Assembly: GCA_035552275.1 (NCBI GenBank)
Contig: DASZLR010000036.1
Coordinates: 1-29,901 of the forward strand
Origin: DASVLX01 sp035552275
GTDB taxonomy: Bacteria; Actinomycetota; Actinomycetes; Mycobacteriales; Pseudonocardiaceae
Length of the DNA: 29,901 nucleotides
Direction of reading: 5' to 3'
Position numbers and translations under genes: made by a program
Shown here: positions 8,101 through 14,199 of the stretch, piece after piece
Layout: the number at the start of each line of letters is the position of its first letter
Numbering within the stretch: position 1 is the first letter of the stretch
The notes under the pieces: model-generated
What the model saw: only the letters and a program-made list of their open reading frames with translations
The model's database searches: none
What the model was told of the DNA's origin: nothing

Positions 8101-8820
8101 ACGACCCGGGTGTTCGGTTCCAAGCCCGGCGCCTACGGGGCGGGCCTGCTGCCGCTCATCGACGCCCGGAACTGGCGTGACGACGCCGATCTCGCCGAGG
8201 TCTACGCCACCTGGGGCGGCTACGCGTACGGGCGTGGCCTGGACGGCCGGGCCGCCCGCGCCGATATGGAGACCGCGTTCCGGCGCATCCAGGTGGCCGC
8301 GAAGAACGTGGACACCCGCGAGCACGACATCGCCGACTCGGACGACTACTTCCAGTACCACGGCGGCATGGTCGCCATGGTGCGCACGCTGACCGGTGCG
8401 AACCCGGCCGCCTACGTGGGCGATTCGGCGGTGCCGCACGCGGTGCGCACCCGCACACTGGGCGAGGAGACCCGCCGAGTTTTCCGGTCCAGGGTAGTGA
8501 ATCCCAAATGGATCGCGGCGATGCGCCGGCACGGCTACAAGGGCGCGTTCGAGTTGGCCGCGACGGTGGACTACCTGTTCGGCTTCGACGCCACGGCCGG
8601 CGTGGTGGACGACTGGATGTACGCGAAGCTGGCAGAGTCCTATGTGTTCGACGGCGAGGTCCAGCAGTTCATCCGGCAGTCCAATCCGTGGGCGCTGCGC
8701 GGCATCACCGAACGGCTGCTGGAAGCCGCCGACCGCGGCCTGTGGGCCAAGCCCGACCAGGACACCCTCGACCAGCTCCGCGCCGTCTACCTGGAACTGG
8801 AAGGCGACCTGGAGGACTGA
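5140..8820 (+). CDS. cobN: Cobaltochelatase subunit CobN
   Basis: This is the large (1226 residues) H-subunit of the ATP-dependent aerobic-type cobaltochelatase, which inserts Co2+ into hydrogenobyrinic acid a,c-diamide. The CobN/BchH family is evident across the length: FSFKENGPDGIPVYAAD (about 290-305), IVLSSYPTKHSRVGNAVGLD, the highly conserved HLGKHGTLEWLPGKGLGLS (about 516-534), GEGTQAKRR, and GLTVWGTSAMRTQGDDIAE near 885-905. The length is normal for actinobacterial CobN. Its AAA+/VWA partners are CobS/CobT in Pseudomonas. Here the fused ChlI/ChlD-type subunit at 14200 is the likely partner. Unlike that gene, cobN has no riboswitch leader: only 64 bp separate it from the preceding gene, and the -10 box implies a leaderless mRNA. 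It ends at a strong hairpin, so it appears monocistronic. Confidence 0.97.
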   Translation: MSARVLLLSTADTDLLAARDCGAGYRVANPARVSADQVPHLCADADIVVVRLLGGRRAWEDGLIAVLASGVPTVCLGGESTPDAELMAASTVPAGVAAQTLRYLVEGGVANLRELAAFLSDTVLLTGEGFEPPASMPAFGIHGERSHDPSRPTVGVVFYRAHELAGNTAFVDVLADAVEQAGANALPVFCGSLRGLDSAQSAGLLDLLRQCDALVATVLAAGGAVPAQAGAGAAEDAWDVGALAELDVPVLQGLVLTSSHADWSASDAALSPMDAAMQVAIPEFDGRLIGVPFSFKENGPDGIPVYAADPERAARVAGTAVRLARLRRRPNPDKKLAIVLSSYPTKHSRVGNAVGLDTPASAVRLLAALADAGYRLGGLDPSTVDGDALVHRLIAAGGHDVEWLTEDQMAQAEIRVPAARYRQWFDTLPGSLRERMAEHWGAPPGELYVAKNEVADDEMYVAALRFGNVVLMIQPPRGFGENPIAIYHDPDLPPSHQYLAAYHWLAEDFGADAVIHLGKHGTLEWLPGKGLGLSDECAPDAVLGDLPLVYPFIVNDPGEGTQAKRRGHAVVVDHLIPPMARADTYGDLAKLEQLLDEYATVAALDPDKLPTVRAQVWELVTAAQLHHDLHAESQPAADEFDDFVLHLDGYLCEIKDVQIRDGLHILGRAPEGEELVNDVLAVLRARQVFGGTVGALPGLRAALAVHFGLDEQELLASPGESVRAPQALADLTTEPVRTGSDVVDVLESLARRLVLGVAELDWDPDRAPAVVADVLGQDVPDVAAVVRFGCVEVVPRLARTTDEIKHVLHALAGGFVPPGPSGSPTRGLVSVLPTGRNFYSVDPKAIPSRNAFDVGAALADSLLARHRADTGEWPRSVGLTVWGTSAMRTQGDDIAELLWLLGCRPTWDAASRRVTGFEVVPLADLGRPRIDVVVRISGFFRDAFPHVVALLDDAVRAVAGLAEPDEDNYVAAHVRADLAEHGDDRRATTRVFGSKPGAYGAGLLPLIDARNWRDDADLAEVYATWGGYAYGRGLDGRAARADMETAFRRIQVAAKNVDTREHDIADSDDYFQYHGGMVAMVRTLTGANPAAYVGDSAVPHAVRTRTLGEETRRVFRSRVVNPKWIAAMRRHGYKGAFELAATVDYLFGFDATAGVVDDWMYAKLAESYVFDGEVQQFIRQSNPWALRGITERLLEAADRGLWAKPDQDTLDQLRAVYLELEGDLED

Positions 8821-8831
8821 CAACACGACAC

Positions 8832-8858
8832 CCGGGACCGCCGTCGTGGCGGTCCCGG
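8832..8858 (+). terminator. Hairpin terminator after cobN
   Basis: A perfect 11-bp stem, CCGGGACCGCC (8832-8842) and GGCGGTCCCGG (8848-8858), encloses a 5-nt loop and begins 12 bp after the cobN stop. No U-tract follows, as is common for actinobacterial terminators. Confidence 0.75.
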
Positions 8859-8918
8859 CGAGCGCGGCCCCATTCGCTTTTCCAGCGCATTGAGCATCGT
8901 CCTTCGGTTATTGACACT

Positions 8919-8968
8919 GATCCCGGGCGCCGCACTTTTGTCGCCTATTTAATGACGCGATCCCGGGC
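8919..8968 (+). repeat. 10-bp direct repeat upstream of the catalase-like gene
   Basis: GATCCCGGGC occurs at 8919-8928 and at 8959-8968, exactly 40 bp (about four helical turns) apart. The surrounding intergenic DNA (8861-9063) is clearly AT-richer than its neighbours. The second copy abuts the inverted repeat at 8966-8979. Confidence 0.45.
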
Positions 8969-8999
8969 ATGTTCATGCCTTCACCGCCGGCGATACAAT
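8966..8999 (+). promoter_or_regulatory. Candidate promoter and operator of the peroxidase-b561 operon
   Basis: A -10-like TACAAT lies at 8994-8999. The expected -35 position overlaps an inverted repeat, GGCATG-TT-CATGCC (8966-8979). This would give a leader of about 58 nt ending at the GAGAGGAG ribosome binding site of the gene at 9064. An operator over the -35 would suit a repressor. The responsible regulator is not in the immediate neighbourhood. Confidence 0.4.
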
Positions 9000-9063
9000 T
9001 CGGATCAGCCGAAACAATATCCGGCGCGCTCGACAGGCGTGCGCAAATGAGAGAGGAGAGCCG

Positions 9064-10182
9064 ATGGACGACCCGATCGACTCGCCGACTCAGCTACCCC
9101 GGCGCGACGCGCTGGTCGTGGCCCGGCGCGGCGCGCTGCTGGGCATCGCCGCCGTCGGCGGGATCAGCGCGGTGAACGTCGGCGCCTTCGCCTGGGCCGG
9201 CGGCTGGTTCACCCCGGACCGCCTCACCCCGGCGCGATTCGTGGACGGTTTCGAGCAGGTGTACGGCACGCACCAGGGTTTTCGTCGCAACCATGCCAAG
9301 GGCGTCAGCGCCACCGGCGTGTTCACCAGCAACGGTGCGGGAGCCGCGCTGTCGACCGCGGCCGTTTTCCAGCCAGGCACGACATCAGTCACCGCGCGGT
9401 TCTCGATCGCCGGTGGCCTGCCCACGGTGGCCGACGCCAATGCCAGCATCCGCGGCCTGGGCGTGCTGTTCCACCTGGCCAATGGTGAACAGTGGCGTAC
9501 CGCGATGGTGAACCTGCCGGTGTTCCTGGACAGCGTGCCGCAGGGCTTCTACGACCGGATGCTGGCGACCAGGCCGCTGCCCGGCACCGGCGCACCCGAC
9601 CCGGCGAAGCTGACGGCGTTCCTGGCCAAATACCCGGAAACCGCGCGGGCCATGGCCTTGGCCAAGAAGAGCCCACCGTCGACCGGCCTGTACAACAGCC
9701 CCTACCGCGGCCTGAATGCCTTCCACTTCACCAACTCAGCGGGCGTCACCGTGCCGGTTCGCTGGATGGTGGCCCCCGAGGAGCCGTTCCAGCCCGCGCC
9801 CGGCACGACACATCCGCCCGGCAAGGACTACCTGTTCGACGCCCTGATCGACAAGGTGGCACGGGGGCCGGTGAGCTGGCGGTTCCTGGTCACGATCGGC
9901 CAGCCCGGCGACCCGACCAACGACGCCACCAAACCGTGGCCGGCCAGCCGACGGCAGGTCGAGGTGGGCACGCTCACCATCGACTCGGTGGACACCGAGG
10001 CGCCGGGCAACGCCCGGGACGTCAACTTCGACCCGCTCGTGCTGCCGGCGGGCATCTCCCCGTCGGACGACCCGCTGCTCGCCGCGCGGTCGGCCGTGTA
10101 CGCGCAGTCCTACCAGCGCAGGGCGGGCGAACCCCACCAGCCCAGCGAGGTCGACGTGGCGAAGGTGGAACATGAGCGGTGA
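9064..10182 (+). CDS. Catalase-family haem peroxidase (SrpA-like), probably exported
   Basis: This 372-residue protein belongs to the small catalase-related peroxidase family. The distal His motif appears as RRNHAKG (about residues 75-81; catalases have RVVHAKG). It is followed by a catalase-like FSIAGGLPTVADANASIRGLG, in place of the canonical FSTVGGE.GSADTxRDPRG. The C-terminal RSAVYAQSYQRR is the likely proximal segment, with the haem-ligating Tyr. The N-terminus has twin arginines followed by a hydrophobic stretch (ARRGALLGIAAVGG, then to residue ~45). This fits a Tat signal or anchor, with AWA as a possible cleavage site. A GAGAGGAG ribosome binding site precedes the ATG. The stop overlaps the cytochrome b561 start by 11 bp, so the two are translationally coupled. 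They probably form a membrane-linked redox pair. Confidence 0.88.
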   Translation: MDDPIDSPTQLPRRDALVVARRGALLGIAAVGGISAVNVGAFAWAGGWFTPDRLTPARFVDGFEQVYGTHQGFRRNHAKGVSATGVFTSNGAGAALSTAAVFQPGTTSVTARFSIAGGLPTVADANASIRGLGVLFHLANGEQWRTAMVNLPVFLDSVPQGFYDRMLATRPLPGTGAPDPAKLTAFLAKYPETARAMALAKKSPPSTGLYNSPYRGLNAFHFTNSAGVTVPVRWMVAPEEPFQPAPGTTHPPGKDYLFDALIDKVARGPVSWRFLVTIGQPGDPTNDATKPWPASRRQVEVGTLTIDSVDTEAPGNARDVNFDPLVLPAGISPSDDPLLAARSAVYAQSYQRRAGEPHQPSEVDVAKVEHER

Positions 10183-10774
10183 GCCGACACCGACGCGGCC
10201 CCTACGGTTCACCGTCGTTGCCCGGATATTGCACTGGACGATGGCGGTCATGGTGCTCGCCATGCTGTTCATCGGGGTGTTCATGGTGACCTCGACCACG
10301 GAATTCCATTTCCTGGTCGCCATTCACGAACCGCTGGGCATCGCGATCTTCGTCTTCGTGCTGGCCCGAATCGGCTGGCGGCTGACCCACACGCCGCCAC
10401 CGTTCCCGCCGGGAATGCGCCGATGGGACCGCGTGGCGGCGAAGTGGTCCGAGCGGCTGCTCTACGCGCTGCTGCTGTGCCAGCCGCTGATCGGCTGGGC
10501 CATGGTGTCCGCGTCCGGCCAACCGATAGTCCTTTTTGGATCTATGCGCCTGCCGGCCATCGCCCCGAACGACATCACCCTGTTCGCCAACCTGCTGCGC
10601 GCGCACATCGCGGCGGCCTACCTGCTGTATCTGACGTTCGCCGCACACCTCGCCGGCGTGCTGCTGCACACGATCGTGGTCAAACACCGGATGCTCGACC
10701 GGATGGCCTTCTGGCGCGCGCCGCGACTCACCCAGGTGCCGACGGAGCCGCGACCGGTGTCCCAGCGGTCCTGA
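10172..10774 (+). CDS. Cytochrome b561 family membrane protein
   Basis: This is a 200-residue four-helix membrane protein of the prokaryotic cytochrome b561 family (DUF4405/Ni-hydrogenase b-type fold). Candidate haem ligands are His21 (ILHWTM), His52 (AIHEPLGIAIF), and His145 and His159/His166 in the last helices (RAHIAAAYLLYLTFAAHLAGVLLH). This is the usual His placement for two b haems. The ATG lies inside the end of the peroxidase gene (11-bp overlap), indicating coupled translation. A catalase-like peroxidase with a b561 partner is a recurrent gene pair in bacteria. A plausible role is passing quinol electrons to the exported peroxidase; this is inferred from context, not shown. Confidence 0.9.
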   Translation: MSGEPTPTRPLRFTVVARILHWTMAVMVLAMLFIGVFMVTSTTEFHFLVAIHEPLGIAIFVFVLARIGWRLTHTPPPFPPGMRRWDRVAAKWSERLLYALLLCQPLIGWAMVSASGQPIVLFGSMRLPAIAPNDITLFANLLRAHIAAAYLLYLTFAAHLAGVLLHTIVVKHRMLDRMAFWRAPRLTQVPTEPRPVSQRS

Positions 10775-10784
10775 CCGGCGATCC

Positions 10785-10817
10785 GATCCAGCTGTGCAGT
10801 GGCGGAGCAGCCGGATC
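10785..10817 (+). terminator. Possible weak terminator hairpin
   Basis: GATCCAGCTG (10785-10794) can pair with CAGCCGGATC (10808-10817) with one mismatch and a 13-nt loop, 10 bp after the b561 stop. There is no U-tract. It is the only hairpin seen before the next promoter. Confidence 0.35.
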
Positions 10818-10860
10818 AGCGCAATCGGAGTAATCCGCTCGCGTCCCGGTCGACTGGCGC

Positions 10861-10866
10861 TAACCT
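10861..10866 (+). promoter_or_regulatory. -10 box for leaderless M48 protease transcript
   Basis: TAACCT lies 6 nt before GTG 10873, identical in sequence and spacing to the box before cobN. No Shine-Dalgarno sequence and no clear -35 hexamer are visible. Confidence 0.5.
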
Positions 10867-10872
10867 GGCTCA

Positions 10873-11955
10873 GTGAGTCCCACTGACGCCGTGACCACCG
10901 AGGTGGAGCGGAGCCCGGGTCGCATCCGGTTCCCCCGGATCAGCCCACGGGCGTACGAGCATCCCGCCGACCGTGGCGCGCTGGGCACGCTTCGCCAGGT
11001 TCCCGGCTTCCCGGAGGTGCTTCGGGCGGTGTCCGGGGCATTCGGCGAGCGCAGCGAGCGGCTGATGTACCTGGGTTCTTCGATCCGGGTCGGCCCCAAG
11101 CAGTACCCGGCTCTGCACGACATCCGCCAGGAGTGCGCGGAAATCCTCGATCTCGACCCGGCGCCGCAGATGTTCGTGGCTCGCGACCCGGTGCCCAATG
11201 CGATGACCATCGGACTGGACGCGCCGTTCATCGTGCTGACCACCAGCTTGGTGGAAATGCTGGACACCGAGGCGCTGCGGTTCGTGATCGGCCACGAGAC
11301 CGGCCATGCGCTGTCCGGCCACGCCCTGTACCGGACGATGCTGCTGCGGATGCTGGGAATGGTCCAGGGCATGTCCTGGACGGCAATCGGCTACTGGGGC
11401 ATGCGGGCGATCATCTTCGCGTTGCTCGAATGGTTCCGGAAGGCCGAACTGTCCGCCGATCGGGCCGGCCTGCTCTGCGGGCAGGACGCGACCGTCGCCC
11501 TGCGCGCGCACGTGCTGCTCGCCGGCGCGATCAGCCCGTCCGATGTGGACACGGCTGAATTTCTCAAGCAGGCCAGCGACTACGAGCGGGCCGGCGATGT
11601 GCGGGACAGCGTGCTCAAGCTGACCAGGGTGATGAAGCTGCAACACCCGCTGTCCGTGGTCCGGGCCGCCGAGTTGCAGAAATGGGCCGCATCCGAGGAA
11701 TATCGGGCGGTACTCGCCGGTGAGTACCCGCGTCGCGATGAGCAGCCGCAGTCGACCTGGCGGGACGACCTCGGCGCGGCGGCCAAGTCCTATCGGGACT
11801 CCTTCGCCGAGTCCACCGACCCGTTGGCCAAGGTGCTCAGCGAGGTCGGCGGCTCGCTGTCGGACGCGGCCGGGAAGGTCTGGCGGCGGTTCAACCCCGG
11901 CGGCGACTCGGCGGCGAACGGTGAGCCCGGAGCAGGCGGGGAGCCGGACGCTTGA
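10873..11955 (+). CDS. M48-family zinc metallopeptidase
   Basis: This 360-residue protein has the zinc protease motif HETGH at residues 141-145, in VIGHETGHALSGHALY. The third ligand, Glu192, lies in AELSADRAG, the standard M48 (HtpX/Oma1-like) arrangement. A hydrophobic stretch lies between them (about 155-187). There is no N-terminal multi-span region as in HtpX, and no signal peptide, so it is probably a cytoplasmic or peripheral member. A Ser/Asp/Ala-rich tail follows residue ~300. GTG 10873 is chosen because of the leaderless -10 box and because upstream sequence is non-coding. Its TGA overlaps the TTG start of the acetyltransferase (TTGA, 11952-11955), so the pair is translationally coupled. 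The substrate is unknown. Confidence 0.9.
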   Translation: MSPTDAVTTEVERSPGRIRFPRISPRAYEHPADRGALGTLRQVPGFPEVLRAVSGAFGERSERLMYLGSSIRVGPKQYPALHDIRQECAEILDLDPAPQMFVARDPVPNAMTIGLDAPFIVLTTSLVEMLDTEALRFVIGHETGHALSGHALYRTMLLRMLGMVQGMSWTAIGYWGMRAIIFALLEWFRKAELSADRAGLLCGQDATVALRAHVLLAGAISPSDVDTAEFLKQASDYERAGDVRDSVLKLTRVMKLQHPLSVVRAAELQKWAASEEYRAVLAGEYPRRDEQPQSTWRDDLGAAAKSYRDSFAESTDPLAKVLSEVGGSLSDAAGKVWRRFNPGGDSAANGEPGAGGEPDA

Positions 11956-12398
11956 CCGCGGCACGACTGCGCCGCGCCTGGGCGGCCGACCTGACCACGG
12001 CACAGCTGTACGAGCTGCTGCGACTGCGGATGGAAGTGTTCGGCGTCGAGCAGAAGTGCGCCTACCAGGATCTCGACGGCCGCGATCTGGAGTCGGACAC
12101 CCGACATTTCTGGATCACCGACGGCGCCGGCGAGATGGTCGCCTACCTGCGGCTGCTCGCCGAGCCGGGCGGCGAGTTCCTGATCGGCCGGGTGGTCACC
12201 GCCAAGACGGCGCGGCGGCAGGGCCTGGCCCGTCGGCTGCTGGTGGCCGCACTCGCCGACATCCGTGACGCGCCGTGCGTGCTCAACGCGCAGGTCTACG
12301 CGACCCCGCTGTACGAATCGGTCGGCTTCGTGGTGTCCGGCGCGCGATTCCTGGAGGACGGCATTCCGCATCTGCCGATGCGCCGCGCCGGCCGGTGA
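11952..12398 (+). CDS. ElaA-type GNAT N-acyltransferase
   Basis: This 148-residue protein matches the ElaA branch of the GNAT superfamily. The N-terminal LYELLRLRMEVFGVEQKCAY (about 18-37) is the ElaA hallmark. GRVVTAKTARRQGLARRLL (about 79-97) carries the acetyl-CoA pyrophosphate loop RRQGLA. The C-terminal YESVGFVVSGARFLEDGIPH is also typical. The substrate of ElaA proteins is not established. The start is a TTG sharing bases with the preceding stop codon; the frame gives a family-length protein, and no other upstream start fits. It is convergent with the minus-strand bioF operon. The two opposing stop codons lie in the arms of a short inverted repeat, TGATC-tccgg-GATCA (12396-12410), which may act as a weak shared terminator. 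Confidence 0.9.
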   Translation: MTAARLRRAWAADLTTAQLYELLRLRMEVFGVEQKCAYQDLDGRDLESDTRHFWITDGAGEMVAYLRLLAEPGGEFLIGRVVTAKTARRQGLARRLLVAALADIRDAPCVLNAQVYATPLYESVGFVVSGARFLEDGIPHLPMRRAGR

Positions 12399-12407
12399 TC
12401 TCCGGGA

Positions 12408-12701
12408 TCAGCCGATCGTGGTCACCCGGAACATCTCGGTGCGCTCGATCGCCCGGTCCCGCAGACCCGCCAGCGCGACCCGAGTCGGATCCCGCAGGTA
12501 GTCGTCGATCGCCCGCTCAGCGGCGAACTCGATGACCTGAACCTCGTGCGGCTGGTCCCCGGTCTCCAGCGAGCGCACCCGGCTGAGCACCCGACCGGCG
12601 TGCGCCGGCAGCAGGCACAGCACCTGATCCTCGTAGTCGGCCAACACCGTCTCCTGCCCGGCCCTGGCCCACAACTGCACGCACAGCGTGACATGGCTCA
12701 T
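12408..12701 (-). CDS. Small dimeric alpha-beta barrel protein (DUF1330/ABM-like)
   Basis: This is a 97-residue protein with the beta-alpha-beta pattern of ferredoxin-like dimeric barrels. It opens with VTLCVQLWARAGQETVLADYEDQ, then GRVLSRV, then HEVQVIEFAAERAIDDYLRDPTRVALAGLRDRAIERT. This matches DUF1330 or antibiotic-biosynthesis-monooxygenase-like small proteins. No catalytic residue can be assigned, and the exact family is uncertain. The ATG at 12701 overlaps the bioF stop (ATGA, 12698-12701), so it is translated together with bioF as the second gene of that operon. Longer in-frame extensions upstream run antisense-like through bioF and are not believed. Confidence 0.78.
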   Translation of the reverse strand: MSHVTLCVQLWARAGQETVLADYEDQVLCLLPAHAGRVLSRVRSLETGDQPHEVQVIEFAAERAIDDYLRDPTRVALAGLRDRAIERTEMFRVTTIG

Positions 12702-13888
12702 CGGGCATCCGGGGGCGCGGTGCGGGTGATGATGTCGATCGCTCGGTCCAGATCGGACTCGGTCAGGTCGGCCCGCGCGGTCAACCGCAGCCGGGACACC
12801 TTGTCGGGCACCGACGGCGGCCGAAAACAGCCGACCAGGACCCCCTCGTCGCGGCACGCCGCCGCCCAGCCCGCCGCAGCGTCCGGCGAGGGCGCCCGCA
12901 CCGACACGACGGCCGCGCTCGGGACGCTGGCGGCGAAGCCGAGATCGGTGAGCCGGCCGGCGAGCGTGCTGGCGTTGCCGCGCACCCGCTCCGGGCGGTC
13001 CGGCTCGTCGCGCAGGATGCGCAGCGCGGCCAACGCGGCGCCGGCGCTGGCCGGGGCCAGGCCGGTGTCGAAGATGAACGAGCGGGCGTTGTCGACCAGG
13101 TGCTGGATCACCCGGCGTGGCCCGACGACCGCGCCGCCCTGCGCGCCCAGTGACTTGGACAGGGTGACAGTGGTCACGATGTCCGCCGCGCCGGCGAGGC
13201 CGGCCAGTGCCAGTGCGCCCCGGCCGCCGTCGCCGACCACGCCGAGCCCGTGCGCGTCGTCCACCACCAGTGCGGCGCCGTGCTCGCGGCTGACGGCGGC
13301 GAGGTCGGCCAGCGGGGCGAGGTCGCCGTCGACCGAGAACACCGAATCGGTGACGACCAGCGCCCGCGCCTTGTCCCGGCTGGCCAGGGCCCGGCCGAAC
13401 GCGGCGACATCGGTGTGCGGTACCACCGCGACCTGGGCCTTGGCCAGCCGGCAGCCGTCGATCAGCGAGGCATGGATGCACTGGTCGGCGACGATGGCCG
13501 CGTCTCGGCCGGACAGCGCCGTCACCGCGGCCAGGTTCGCCGCGTAGCCGGAGGCGAACACCAGCGCGGCCTGGGCGCCCATGAACCGGGCCAGCTCGTG
13601 CTCCAACTCGGTGTGCAGCTCGGTCGAGCCGGTGACCAGCCGGGAGCCGGTCGAGCCGGCGCCCCAGCGCAGCGCCGCCGCGGCGGCCGCGCCGGTGACT
13701 CGCTTGTCCCTGGTCAGGCCCAGGTAGTCGTTGCCGGCGAGATCCAGGTCGGTTCCACCGGCGGCGCGCGGCCGCAACTGGCGGCGCAGCCCAGCCCGGT
13801 GTCGCTCGTCAGCGTGCGCGTCGAGCCAGTCGAACACGTGCGCCGGACCGGCCTCCGCCGCGACATCCTCCACCACAGGGGTCACCAC
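12698..13888 (-). CDS. bioF: 8-amino-7-oxononanoate synthase
   Basis: This is a PLP-dependent alpha-oxoamine synthase that condenses pimeloyl-thioester with L-alanine in biotin synthesis. Conserved features run in order: LDLAGNDYLGLTRD, GAGSTGSRLVTGST, ASGYAANLAAVTAL, VVTDSVFSVDGDLAPL, the PLP-contacting VVDDAHGLGV, the Schiff-base lysine (about Lys245) in TLSKSLGAQGG, and FIFDTGLAPAS. The C-terminal GCFRPPSVPDKVSRLRLTARA is the BioF/KBL signature, and the whole resembles mycobacterial BioF1. With GTG 13888 the protein has 396 residues, normal for the family. Open frame upstream runs into the riboswitch region and is rejected. No other bio genes are present, so the gene is isolated from its pathway. 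The related enzymes KBL, CqsA and ALAS are less likely given the motif set. Confidence 0.92.
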   Translation of the reverse strand: MVTPVVEDVAAEAGPAHVFDWLDAHADERHRAGLRRQLRPRAAGGTDLDLAGNDYLGLTRDKRVTGAAAAAALRWGAGSTGSRLVTGSTELHTELEHELARFMGAQAALVFASGYAANLAAVTALSGRDAAIVADQCIHASLIDGCRLAKAQVAVVPHTDVAAFGRALASRDKARALVVTDSVFSVDGDLAPLADLAAVSREHGAALVVDDAHGLGVVGDGGRGALALAGLAGAADIVTTVTLSKSLGAQGGAVVGPRRVIQHLVDNARSFIFDTGLAPASAGAALAALRILRDEPDRPERVRGNASTLAGRLTDLGFAASVPSAAVVSVRAPSPDAAAGWAAACRDEGVLVGCFRPPSVPDKVSRLRLTARADLTESDLDRAIDIITRTAPPDAR

Positions 13889-13931
13889 GGCCGTCAGTCT
13901 GACATCTCGACGCCGCCGACCCGGTGTCGGC

Positions 13932-13961
13932 TTGGTGCGCACGCTGCTGGGATGCGACGAT
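13932..13961 (+). promoter_or_regulatory. Candidate promoter of the riboswitch-controlled cob operon
   Basis: TTGGTG (13932-13937) and GACGAT (13956-13961) are 18 bp apart. They would start transcription near 13968, right at the 5' side of the riboswitch aptamer. The promoter is close to the divergent bioF start (13888). Confidence 0.45.
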
Positions 13962-13964
13962 GCT

Positions 13965-14135
13965 CGCGACCAGAAAGCGAAGGTGCGCGAGGAAGCCGGT
14001 GTGAATCCGGCGCGGTCCCGCCACTGTGACCGGGAAGTGGGCCTCCACCCTGCGAACGGGTGCGCCACCGGGGCGAACGCCCTGGGAAGGCCGGAGGTGC
14101 CGTGACGATCCGGGAGCCAGGACACTCCGCCGTCG
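13965..14135 (+). ncRNA. Cobalamin (B12) riboswitch aptamer
   Basis: The conserved core is easily read. GGAAGCCGGTGTGAATCCGG lies at 13991-14010, then GGTCCCGCCACTGTGACCGG at 14014-14033. The B12 box region GGGAGCCAGGACACTCCGCC is at 14112-14131. Order and spacing match the adenosylcobalamin riboswitch class. It lies 5' of the chelatase-cobO-cobB-cobI-cobM-cbiD-cobL-cbiG/cobJ operon, so cobalamin should shut the operon down. With no U-rich terminator visible, translational or Rho-linked control is more likely than intrinsic termination. Outer boundaries are approximate. The 311 bp between bioF and the chelatase gene contain only this aptamer, its promoter and the following hairpin. Confidence 0.95.
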
Positions 14136-14150
14136 CTCGGGTGCGGTTCG

Positions 14151-14180
14151 CCGCGCCCACCAGCCTTGATTCGGGCGCGG
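14151..14180 (+). promoter_or_regulatory. Expression-platform hairpin of the riboswitch
   Basis: A perfect 8-bp stem, CCGCGCCC (14151-14158) with GGGCGCGG (14173-14180), has a 14-nt loop. It ends 4 nt before the GAGGAGGGA ribosome binding site (14185-14193) of the chelatase gene. No U-tract follows. It is a plausible switch between exposing and hiding the ribosome binding site; this role is inferred. Confidence 0.5.
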
Positions 14181-14199
14181 ACCCGAGGAGGGACCAGGG

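Noticed and set aside
5713..8826. Two large antisense open frames (5713-7257 and 7357-8826) within cobN
   Set aside because: cobN is conserved along its entire length; the antisense frames are by-products of GC-rich third positions.
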